NCBI GenBank assembly: GCA_030765065.1
Contig: CM060977.1
Coordinates: 91,405,795-91,469,794, forward strand
Source: Deroplatys truncata
Lineage: Eukaryota; Arthropoda; Insecta; Mantodea; Mantidae
Length of the DNA stretch: 64,000 nt
Reading direction: 5' to 3'
Shown here: one piece after another, positions 44,272 to 54,816 of the stretch
Layout of the letters: each line of letters starts with the position of its first letter
Numbering within the stretch: position 1 is the first letter of the stretch
Notes under the pieces: generated by a model
Seen by the model: only the letters and a program-made list of their open reading frames with translations
Told to the model about the DNA's origin: nothing
Database searches by the model: none
Made by a program: the position numbers and the translations under genes

Positions 44272-46128
44272 CAGCGTGAATCACCTAAAACTTGCACCGC
44301 AAATATTTCGGAAATGGAAAGTGCTATTGATGTGCAGTTTTCACAGCATTGATTGGTAGTCAGGAGCTCTTGCATTTAGCCTATAAACAGATTTTAATAA
44401 TACTGAGAAAGGTATTTTTTTGAGAAAACTACAATTTTTAAATGAAACAATGCCTAGTTACATCAACAGAATAAAAGTAGGGTAAATTAAAATGTCAGTG
44501 GTGTTTGTTGCAAGATTCTAGTGCAAGTGGTTTACGAGAAATCTTATTTTGAAACTCTTGCGCACCGACACTTGTACAACCTGTGGTAGGGATTACAATA
44601 CTTCTGTCGATTCTTACAAGTAAAGAGAACACAGCCATTCAAAGGCTGTGTTCAAAATGACCACCAGCAGCTTCAATGCACGCTTCCAGTCTGCTATGGA
44701 AAGACTGCTGCACACGTGCTAGCATTTCAGCGGAAATTTCAAAGTAGGCAGCAGTAATACGTCGTTTCATATCGTCTAGTGTAGTTGGTACATCATTGTA
44801 GTCAGTGTCTTTCAGCCTTACCCACAGAAAAAAGACTAAAGGGGTCAGATCCGGTGAACGGACCGGCCAAGGTACAGGTTTCCTCATCCAATCCAACGAT
44901 TTGGAAACAATCCGTTAAGACAAGCTGTAGTATTTCGTGCACTATGGGCTGGACAGTCATCATGGTGGTACCACAGGATCTTCCTAGTCTGCAAAGGAAC
45001 GTCTTCTAGCATCTATGGCAGATGGTCTGTCAGGAGGCTGAGATACTTGTGCGAGTTCATTGTTCCTTCTATGAACAAAGGGCCTATGAGCTGATGGTTC
45101 ACTATCGCACACCACACGTTTAAACTGCATGGACGCTGACGTTCCACCTGACGAAGCCAACGGGGATTGTCAACAGACCAATAGTGAATGTTTCTGCGGT
45201 TTACTTGGCCATGATTAGTAAATGTTGGCTCATCAATAAACAAGATACATGATGAATCTGGAATATCATGTCTTAATGCCCATGTACAAAAGTTAACACG
45301 ATTCTCAAAATCGTTTCCATGCAGCTTTTGATGGAGAGAGATGTGATAGGGATGGAACCTATGTCGATGGAGAATGCGCGGTACACTTGCCTGACTTATG
45401 CCATTTTCACGTGCGATTGTACGGGAACTAATTTGCGGATCTACTGCAACGGCAGCCAAAACATTAATTTCTGCCTCTTCTCCAGTCACTTGTTTGTTTC
45501 TGTTACGTTTTCTAGGTGTTACAGTACCACTTTCAGGTAATTGGTTGAGAGGTTGATAAATAATTGCCGAGATGGTTGATGTCTATTGGGATACGTTTCC
45601 GCATACACCGTACAGGAACGAACTGCATTCTTCCTACACTCTCCGTACACCATGAGCATGTCGGCTTTTTCTGCATTAGTAAACCCCATTTTCCACTCAC
45701 GACTTACTGCTTGAATTGTCACAAACTAACTGACCAGAAAGTCGCAATGCAATCAATGAACAGAAAACACAATGCAAACAAAACATAACATCGTACCTAG
45801 CAACTAAGCAGGTTGAATGGAGCAAACAATTGTCGGGGTGAAAACCTTTTCAAAATACGATTTCTCGTAAACCACTTGCACTAGAATCCTGCAACAAAGT
45901 TCATTGACATTCTAATTTACCCCACCTTTATTCTGTTGATGTAACTAGGCATGGTTCCATTTAAAAATTGTATGTTTGCTCAAAAAATACTTTCTTAGTA
46001 TTATTAAAATCTGTTTGTAGCTAAATGTACGAGTCCCTGACTACCAATCAATGCTGTGAAAGCTGCACATCAATAGCACTTTCCATTTCCAAAATATTTG
46101 CGGTGCAAGTTTTAGGCGATTCATCCTG
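44272..46128 (-). mobile_element. Tc1/mariner-type element, 1857 bp, about 280-bp inverted ends
   Basis: Starts CAGCGTGAATCACC immediately after the TATA that ends the previous element and ends GATTCATCCTG at 46128, followed by TATA. The terminal inverted repeats extend to about 44555 and from about 45850. Minus-strand transposase pieces: MGFTNAEKADMLMVYGECRK (45519-45722); a 158-codon frame 45013-45489 with ARENGISQASVPRILHRHRF, ILFIDEPTFTNHGQVNRRN and CSLNVWCAIVNHQLIGPLF; and SPDLTPLVFFLWVRLKDT then FHSRLEACIEAAGGHFEHS (44639-44896). Frameshifts and the DFFLWG Asp replaced by Val argue that it is dead. Confidence 0.85.
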
Positions 46129-46204
46129 TATATATGATATGACAATGACTCATAATAACTAGCAGAAGACCAAAATAGCGCGTCTTTTATAAATAGTGCA
46201 TCTT

Positions 46205-46265
46205 GTGCATCAGCCATCTTAGAGGCCTCTGAGCAAAATGACCAGTCTTTGACGCCCAATAGACC
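46205..46265 (+). mobile_element. SINE S1 fragment
   Basis: AGAGGCCTCTGAGCAAAATG and CCAGTCTTTGACGCCCAATA match the body of the SINEs at 41118 and 59764; no head or tail. Confidence 0.6.
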
Positions 46266-46712
46266 TACTATTATCTAACAACATATTCCCATACTGGTTT
46301 TCTTTGAATTTAAATAAATAAAACTGTCAGAAGTTTTGGGGGGGGGTGTTGAACCCTAAACATCCCTCTAAATACGGCCCTGGAGAAAATTATTGTAATG
46401 AGAAGGAATTAAATTGATAACAGAGTGATCGTCTGCACATACATATCCAATGAGGTACTCAATTATTGTAACTCTTGACGATTTTATGCCTTCTGTTTAC
46501 ATATTTATCTAATTCTTTCTGTTGCATACGACCTTAGATCTGCTGTCACACATACCAGGAACGATATGCATGCTTTTTAATTACTATAAATTGGAATTTT
46601 AATTATAACTGTATTATAATTAATTGTAGAAGTAATTAATTACATATATATCTTATAACTGATGAGTGGATGAATAAATAAAAAACACAATTGTAAAAGT
46701 TGTTAATCCTAC

Positions 46713-46918
46713 CTGAGCTCTGGGAAAGCTGCACTCTGATATGGAAAGCTGGGGTCATCCACTATATGCCAGTGAAATACATTCAGCTTATTCGCTTCCA
46801 TTCCATTAAGAATTTGTAAGATTGCTGGTAAAGGAATGAAATGCCGAGAAGTATCCAGCAGTAGGCCACGGTGAGAGTAGCGGGGGAAGTCCATTATGGC
46901 AGAGCTGTTTATTCTTAG
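46713..46918 (-). CDS. HEXA/HEXB-like: beta-hexosaminidase exon 2 (substrate-binding Arg)
   Basis: The exon is 206 nt, phase 0 in and 2 nt left over. The peptide starts [14 protein letters not shown] and contains [13 protein letters not shown] and [16 protein letters not shown]. The Arg of SHRG matches human alpha Arg178 / beta Arg211, which holds the non-reducing sugar; the His-Trp-His block is the GH20 signature before the active site. NSS near the start is an N-glycosylation sequon in the same place as one in human HEXB. The donor AG|GTAGGA and the acceptor after TTTCAG are clear. The leftover AG joins the T of the next exon to give Ser (FPELSEMGAF), which confirms the junction. Confidence 0.93.
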
Positions 46919-46924
46919 CTGAAA

Positions 46925-48050
46925 CGGAATGTAACGAGAACAAATTTAAAGATTCATAGTCATAAAATACAGTGTAGAAAACACAATTTATATTTATTTA
47001 CATCAAACCTTGATTATCCGTCACTCGGTTAACCTTTCGGCTCATCTTTTTTTTAAGTGTTCTGAAATGAACATGCAAGAGATGGCTTCAGATTCCGAAA
47101 ATTCTCAAGCGAAGTGCCTTTAATACCTATATAGTATTTCAATCAGTCGTAAGAACCAGTTTTGAGAAAGCAACCAGAGGCGTTACGATAGACCTGCAAT
47201 CCAGGTGGACCGGGGGTTTTAAGGGGCCCTGTACGAGAAACACCACGAAAAAAAAGAAGGAAAAGTAAAAAAAACCAACAACAACAATCAATTGAGCCTG
47301 CAATGGAACTGGTCAAATCACTATTCACGACGGTTTCATTGAATCAGACTATATGTTTGACTTATATGTCCTTACAAAAGAGCAGCGCAAGTCGCAAAGT
47401 TGTTTTACCATAATGATAACAACGAAAATCGATACCAAAATATACGTTTTAGTTATAAAATTGTATTTTCTTGATGTGTAGTGTACCTCAGATGCTTATA
47501 TGCACTTTTTTTCTGAACGTTTACCTTTTGTTAAGCACTTATTCGACAACAATGGAATGGAATGGGTTTTGTTTAAATTTATCCAATGACCATTAAAATG
47601 TTGTGTAGTAACGATCAGTCAACAGCAATATTACCAACGTAGATTTTTATAGCTAAATCTAGCATTTTTAACAAATTAATTGCTACAAAATTTTGGATTT
47701 AGTTATGAGCTACACTTTTGATTATCAAATTGTCAATGTTAGTATTTTTCTAGCTTCTTTGAGGTCTAACAAATAAGTATATAAATAATAATGATAAATT
47801 CACATAATTACAGTTCATAGGGTTGCTAAAAAAGAAACGAAACTTTTATATGAATGTTGAGTCCTGTCTATCGCTTCCTCATCCACAGATGACTCAGAGT
47901 TGCGATAATACACATACAGTAGTTGACACTTTGTTGTTGTTGCGTCATAACCACATGTGCCAGGCAGAAGGTAGTCAGCTGACATTCCCCTAATACATAT
48001 TAGTCAGTTGATGCCTTTATGCTGAGAGCAAAGTCAGCGTCCAGTGCTGT
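46925..48050. other. Intron between exons 1 and 2, no feature recognised
   Basis: AT-rich sequence without a credible frame. 47160-47240 is a GC-rich patch of unknown origin. 47815 onward may be the untranslated 5' part of the hAT-like relic. Confidence 0.5.
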
Positions 48051-48381
48051 TACTTGTTTACAAGTGGATTAGCAAAATAAAAAAGTCTCCGAATTACACT
48101 AAAGGGTATATAAGGAAGTGGGAATCTATAGACGAATTTAAGGGTTACTCGTGCAAATACTGTAAGTGCGAGATTAATTCCAACTTAACTGCTTTCAAAG
48201 CTCACGCTAAAATTAGATAAAATAAAACGTTTGCGGATCCATTTTTAATTAAACGCCAGAAAGCATCCCTGTATCCAGCCATGCGCTGTGGGCTACAACG
48301 TGGATCTCTGGTTCCGCCACGTAATGGGTTCTGGGATCGATTCCACCCACGAGGGTGCGGATTTAAGTCTCATCGTGAACC

Positions 48382-49490
48382 GAGCGAGATGGCTCCGTGG
48401 TAACGTGTGAGGCTCGCATTCGGGAGGTCCCGGGTTAGATTTCCATTCTGAGCATGGTTTTTCGTGGTTTTCCCTAGTTGACAAAGGCAAATGCTGGAAT
48501 TGTATATTCTACCACGGATTTCCTCTCATTTCCCTCTCTCATGTTTCAGGTTAATTCCGGGGCTGTGGTTCGTTCGGTGTCGCGCAGATGGCGCAGAGGC
48601 TTGCGAATTGAAACTTCTTCTCGGCCCTGCTAGAGGGAAGCCTGTAGCTCCCCCACTGCTGGGACGTCTCCGAGCGATCCTCCCGTGGCCGGGTGGTTAA
48701 GCCTAGAACTATTAGGGAACTCTGCGCGTCTCTGTCGAAGATGCGCCGGTCCGCCCATATGTCTCCTGCGGTTCCCCTACCTCATCCGTTCCTCTCGGGG
48801 GTGTAGGCACAAAATATCCATTGGGGTCGTTATCCTATCCTATAGTATCGTGAGGAGCTATGATAGGTAGCGATCTCAGCCACGGAGGCCGACATTCTGG
48901 CTGGGGGATGCGCGAGGCTGGTCATATCACCTACTCATATCGGTTGGGTTATCGCCCACTTCTGCCGTTCGCACGTGGACATGAGGTCGGCAGTCGGGTT
49001 GGAAGGTCAAGGCCCTTTATGGGCTCGTCACGGGATTTATTATTATTATTATTATTATTATTCCAAATTCAAGGATTGGGTTTTTATAAGCCGTTCCAAA
49101 AGCAAAGGATTTTAACAGAATTGCTGTACACATGTCTTCTTTGTCCATCCCACATCCGTCCGATCTGTTCCTTTGATTTGCTGAGTTTTAAGTCATTATG
49201 TGGACAAGTAATCGGCCTGTCGTACAAACACCTGGGGAACCAGGAACTCTTCCGTCAGGGTTACCATCCCTAACGGGATGACCCAGTTTTAAAGTGCCAG
49301 ATACTCGCCCTCACCCTTCCCTTTAAGGGGTAGGATTTGCTGATTGCATGGCAGGTGGACTGTTAACTATAGCGTTCGTGAGTTTTAACGGTTACACGTA
49401 CCCGACATCAGTGAACCTTCAAGACAACAGTCGTTTACAGTGCATTGGCTTGGGATTCTGGGCGCGCCAAACCCGTGTTCACAACATTAA
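48382..49490 (+). mobile_element. tRNA-derived SINE and adjoining GC-rich repeats
   Basis: The head at 48385-48450 (GATGGCTCCGTGGTAACGTG and TCCCGGGTTAGATTTCC) matches the tRNA-like heads at 61680 and 57372. Downstream 48560-49040 is GC-rich, contains another tRNA-like GCGCAGATGGCGCAGAGG, and ends with (ATT)n at 49038-49061. 49070-49490 is a further repeat of unknown class. The whole block interrupts the hAT-like relic. Confidence 0.55.
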
Positions 49491-49872
49491 GTGAGCTCTT
49501 GAGGGCATTTATCATCATTATCATCATGCACGTCATTAGGAATACCTAAAATGGAAGCCAAGCTGGCTATGGAACATTGTTTCCTCCTATCACGTGAACA
49601 TTTATCGGAGCTTTGTAAAGCTTTTGCAGACAGTAAACATTCTGAACATTCATCTACATCGTACGTGTATCGAAACAATAACAAATGCACTAGCACCTCA
49701 CTTCCTCACTGAGGGTTAGTTGATGAAACAGATGAGTCAAATGACGTTTCTGTGATTAAACGTCTAGCAGTTGTTACACGATCCTTTAGTCGCAGTCAAG
49801 GGATTATATCTGTGTACATTGTTTGGGGTATTGGAACTTAAATATGGAGATGCTACTAGCATCGCACAAAAT

Positions 49873-51154
49873 ACGAGGGCAGTCCCAGAAGAACCCGACC
49901 TATATATATAGCGTTGTTTCAAACAAACGACTATGGTAGAAAGTACCACCCTTATAAAGCTTAAGTTTTAATTTTGACGATGCTACGTTGTTTAGTAATT
50001 GTTTGACAGCCATTAATAGTGAACTATTTCAGCGAATTTGTACACATGGATAAAACCGGCCATCATTATGTGATCCAATACTTTCATTTGAAAGGTCTTA
50101 GTCCAACTAATATTAAAGCTGAGCTAGATTATACTCTGGGGGAGTCTGCTTCTTCGTTTACAACAGTAAAATATTGGGTGGCTGAGTTTAAGCGAGGTCT
50201 TACGAGCTGCCAAGACGAACATCGCAGTGGTCGACCAAATGAGGTGACCACGCCAGAAATTGTGAAGAAAATCCACAAAATGGTATTGGATGACCGTCGA
50301 CTGAAAGTGGGCGAGCTAGTAGACATCGTAGGCATTTCAAAAAGTGCTGTACATCTCACACTAACTGAAAATTTAGACATGAGAAAGCTATGCGCAAGAT
50401 GGGTGCCGCGTTTACTCACAATGGAACAAAAATAGCTTCATGAGGATGTTTCAGTCGTGTTTGGCGATATTTCGCTGTAATAAAGCCGAGTTTTTGTGTC
50501 GATTCATAACCATGCTGAAACATGGGTCCATCACTTCACACCTGAGACGAAGGAATAGTCAAAATAGTGGATTGAAAGTGGAGAATCGACTCCAAAAAAG
50601 GTGGGACAGTTCCATTTGTAGGCAAGGTCATGGCGTCAATTTTTTGGAATGTGTGTGGAATAACTTTCGTTGATTATCTTCAAAAAGAAAAAGCAATCAA
50701 TAGTGAGTATTATGCGAACTTATTGCAGCCTTTGAATGATGAAATCAAGCAAAACAGCAGCACTTAGCGAAAAAGAAAGTTCTGTTTCATCAAGACAAAG
50801 CACCAGTTCACACATCCATTATCGCCATGTCCAAAATCAATGAGTTAAAGTTCGAATTGCTTCCTCATGCACCCTATTCTCCAGACTTAGTCCCCTCTGA
50901 TTATTTTCTGTTTCCAAAGTTAAAGAAATAGCTTGGTGCTAAAAGATTTGCCAACAGTGAAGAGCTGGAGTCTGCAGTTGATGGCTATTTTGCAGAACTC
51001 GACGGTTCTCACTATAAACAGGGTATCGAAGCTATTGAACATCGCTGGGAAAAGTATATCGAGCTGAAAGGAGACTACGTAGAGAAATAAAGATTTTTTT
51101 CCAAAAGTTTTGTGCTTTTTTTTGTTAGGTCGGGTACTTCTGGGACAGCCCTCG
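49873..51154 (+). mobile_element. Mariner element, about 1.28 kb, nested in the hAT-like relic
   Basis: Inverted ends CGAGGGCAGTCCCAGAAGAA and TTCTGGGACAGCCCTCG, each next to TA. The transposase starts in the frame 50019-50435: YVIQYFHLKGLSPTNIKAEL and RSGRPNEVTTPEIVKKIHK (helix-turn-helix), then LTENLDMRKLCARWVPRLLT. Later frames hold HQDKAPVHTS (second catalytic Asp) and PHAPYSPDLVPSDYFLFPKL (third). A TAG follows LKK where mariners have Trp, and there is a second stop after MEQK. It ends GDYVEK-stop at about 51090. Inactive but well preserved. Confidence 0.88.
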
Positions 51155-52236
51155 TATCATGCAGTTACTGCCTGAAAATAATTTATATCCTAAAAAAGTG
51201 CTCGGTGTTGGAACTGATAATGCGAGTGTGATGACGGAATTTAACAATTAAGTATTTGTTAAACTGAAGGAGGAATTGGAAAATCCACACATGGCTTTGT
51301 TTGGATGAGTGTTACTCTTTACAATTAGCAGTAAACGCAGCACACGAGGAATCTCTACTGAGAACATTGGACTTCTTAATTAGAGAAACGCAAATTGGTT
51401 TTGTTATTATACTGCTCGGTGGATTGCCTATAAAGACATTTATGAGATCATAAATTGCGGCACTGAAAATTCTAGAGATGAACTCACGCTGGATTTCGAT
51501 AGAACCAGCTGAGAGTCACATTCTCGAACAGTGGAATGAATTAAGTTTTATTTCTCTACTACGTAAAGTAAAAGCAGGGGAAGTATTGCATTCCATCCAA
51601 AAAATCGATGTGGAAATTTCAGCGGATATATAATATGCGTTGAGGCTCCCTGAACCCCCCACCCCCCCAAAAAGGCGAAAAATAGAATAAGTACTAAACT
51701 TGGTATTTAAGTTCAGTATCTTCCAAAGATGCGACACTAAGATTTTCCGGGGGAAAAAACTCACTCCCAACTACCTTTATATGCAAACATTTTTCGAAAT
51801 TTTTGATTTTCTAAAGATGACTCTCACAATTTTTTATTAAAATACATTATATTTAAGATATTTTCATTCGGAAGGAATTTTGTATAATCTTGTATAACTG
51901 GTAAACGTTACGCGATAGACGAAAACGTACTACTCAAAAAACGTAAATCTTTTTAAAACACACAATTTATCTCAATAATTTTTTTGTGGCATAAGCCGAG
52001 ATATCGGTTATTAATGGTACGATATGTTCATTACTTGATCCTTTCTTAAAGCTCTGTTAACATTCACTTATTTATCCAGATGATATGGAAAGAATACATA
52101 ATTTTATGGTCAGCGTATAGCGTCCAGTTCTGAAACGTTTGACTATCGCTATTCCCTTTGTATCTATAACGAAATGTGTTACACTGTAGATATTTCTGCA
52201 AAGGTTTATCTAGATTAAAATGAAGTAGATAAAAAT

Positions 52237-53955
52237 TTCTGATGTGATACATTCACATGACTTTCTCTACTTTCTATCTTTATTAGTAGGTATAGAAACT
52301 ATTCTTACTAAAGCTTATTCTTCTATCCACTACATTTAATCCAAATAAACCTTTACAGAAATAGGTACATTACATATTTCGTTATAGATACAAAGAGAAC
52401 AACGATAGTTAAATGTTTAAGAACTGGATGCTGTATGCTGGCCTTAAAATTCCACACTGTTTCCATGCAATCGCGAGAAACAACTGAAAAAATCTGATGT
52501 GTTACACTCACATGACTTTCTCTACTCTTCTACAATCTAATTTTACAAACGCTTATTCTCCATATGCTTCATGTTAATCGAGATATCGAGATGTCAATCT
52601 TATTGCTAATTTTCTTGTAGATGCAAGGGGAATATGGTAGCTTTTAAGCGATAGTCAAATATTTTAACGCTGGTTGCTATGTGGAGTATTCCATTCTCTT
52701 TGCATGTCCAGGACATAAAAAAAATGAATAACGAATTTGAGAAAAAGTATAAGTATTGGAAAATTTAAGGAAATAACAAGCAATATCTCGAAAACGGTTC
52801 ACTCAACAAAAGAAATGCATATGACATAAGTTCTGTATTTTAACGCGATCTACATTTTTTGTGTAGTAACATTTTGTCTATCTCTTATGGTTTACCAGTT
52901 ATGCAAAAGTCGTTCACAATGAAGAATACTATTGGAGACATTCCCAGAAAATTCGAGATATACATTTCATTTCTCATAACATTATCTTAAACATATGATA
53001 TTTTCATCAAAATCGTTAGAGCCATTTTTGAGAAAATTAAAATTTTCGAAAAATCTTCCATGTAAAGGGTAGTCTGGGGTGGGGGGATTTTCTTGAAAAC
53101 CTTCGTGTCGCATCTCTGGAAGATACTGAACCTAAATACCAAGTTTGGTGCTTATCCGACTGTTCGTTTTTGAGTTATGCTGTTCACAGACACACAGACA
53201 CACACACACACACACAGACACACACACGGACATGTTTCCAAAAATGCTTTTTTTGGATTCAGGAGGTCTCAAAACATGTATTTCCGGTGAAATCTCGGTA
53301 TCGAATTTTTGGGTGGAATGCAATACTTCCCCTACTTACTATACGTAGTAGAGAAAGTAAAAACGATGGTACTTAAAAGAATAACTATTGAACAATTCTA
53401 ACTTTTAATAACGGGTATCTCAGAAGCGGTTTATGCCACAAAAACCTTATTTTTATGTAAATTGTGTTTTAAAGAGATCTACATTTTTTGTGTGGTACAT
53501 TTTCGTCTATCGCGTAACGTTTACCAGTTATACAAGATGATACAAAATACCTTCCGAAGGAAGAGGTCTTTCTAGCTATTCCCAGAAAATTCCAGATATA
53601 CATTTTATTTGTGATGTAAATGTCTTTCATGTACTGTATTTTAATCAAAATCGTTAGTCGTTGTTTAGAAAACCAAAGTTTTTGAAAAATAATCCATGTA
53701 AAGAGTAGTTGGGGGTGAGGGAATTTTCTTGAAAATCTTCGTGTCGCATCCTTGGAAGATACTAAATTCGAATACCAAGTTGGGTATTTATGTGACTTTT
53801 CGTTTTTGAGCTATGCTGTTCATAGACACACATACGGACATGTTTCCAAAAATGCTTTATTTTGATTCAGGGCGCCTCAAAACATGTATTCCTGGTGAAA
53901 TCTCGGTATCGAATTCTTGGGTGGAATGCAGTATTTCTACTTACTATACGTAGTG
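52237..53955 (+). mobile_element. Approximately 860-bp family, copy l, inserted in copy k and itself opened
   Basis: Left part 52237-52492 starts CTGATGTGATACATTCACAT. The right part resumes at about 53360 and ends near CTATACGTAGTGG at 53955. Confidence 0.7.
52494..53358 (+). mobile_element. Approximately 860-bp family, copy m, youngest, inserted in copy l
   Basis: A complete 865-bp copy from CTGATGTGTTACACTCACAT to ACGTAGTAGAGAAAGT, flanked by AAAAA on both sides. Very similar to the copy at 7904-8753 in the opposite orientation. It contains (CA)n at 53190-53228. Confidence 0.82.
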
Positions 53956-54816
53956 GTTACAAGCTTTAGTAAGAATAGTTTGTATACCCACTAACAAACG
54001 ATTGACGGTATAGAACGTCTTGTGAATGTATAATACAAGATTTTTTTGATGTACCTATACAGATCCCCAAAATCTTCTATTTATTGTTTATTTGAAACCC
54101 TTTTTAGAATAATTACAGAGAACTATTAAAGGATTTGAAACAGACTGCAGATCCTACAACTTCTAAATGATTTGATGAATTAGTAGAATCGATTAGCAGA
54201 AGAGTGTTAATTCCTACTGCGAAAATTAACCGCTTAATACTTTTAACTGAAGATCATGTGGACTATAGGCCTTATCTAGGTTTCAAATTTGAATCTGCTA
54301 TCATGACCTAAACGTCTCAAAACATGCGGAACAATTTGTTCGACAAAGATGCATAAGGTCCACTGTAAACCTTACAGAACTTCTCGCCTCAGCACAATAA
54401 CAACATACTGGAAATGACAAATGTGTTTTCAGTGGCGGAAACTTTGAAAACGGTGAAATCTCCAGTCGGTGACATCGCACTTTGGCTATACCTGTTTCGC
54501 TCATTAAAAATGCTAATACTCTTCAATTTAATAATTTTAAAGGAAAGTCTTACAAATAACAAACAACATTTCCAGCCATTATTGTACAGGACGTTGTGGA
54601 AAATCTTTTAAACGACAACATATTATTTTTCCATTTTTTCCCTGATATATTATTAAGTTACGTAAACAATTTCATTTGTTTCATACAAAAAGTTTTGGTT
54701 GCTATGGGAACAGATCTCTTTCCACTTGATTAATTTTTGTGGGATATTTGAAATGTGGAGTCTTGTCACGAGGAAGTCTAATAAGGAAGAGTTAAAAATG
54801 AGGATCAGAGATAGGT

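Larger units (their letters stand above)
51545..54040 (-). mobile_element. Approximately 860-bp family, copy k, opened by a nested copy
   Basis: The minus-oriented right end lies at 51545-52232 and its left end at about 53958-54040; the two parts join as in the unbroken minus copy at 60721-61535. Everything between is later insertion. Confidence 0.65.
48050..54600 (+). pseudogene. hAT-like (ZBED-type) transposase relic, broken into pieces
   Basis: Scattered plus-strand pieces, in order: IDEFKGYSCKYCKCEIN with NLTAFKAHAK (48130-48210), a BED-like zinc finger. Then MEAKLAMEHCFLLSREHLSE (49550-49620) and VIKRLAVVTRSFSRSQGIIS (49755-49815). Then KKVLGVGTDNASVMTEFNN (51190-51250), WIAYKDIYEIINCGTEN (51420-51470), ILEQWNELS (51523-51548) and RPYLGFKFESAI (54265-54305). 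These follow the order of a hAT-like family common in arthropod genomes. Stops and frameshifts are many. A SINE/repeat block (about 48270-49490), a mariner (49873-51154) and a three-deep nest of the 860-bp family (51545-54040) interrupt it. Confidence 0.65.

Noticed and set aside
52494..53358. Helitron for the 860-bp family (5' TC, 3' hairpin)
   Set aside because: No CTRR end and no A/T-centred target rule; the similarity is only TC plus a small hairpin.
53132..53376. Cys-Val and His-Thr rich frames on both strands (also 7883-8110, 55284-55469)
   Set aside because: They come from the CA/GT repeat inside the 860-bp non-coding repeat family and recur wherever that repeat does.
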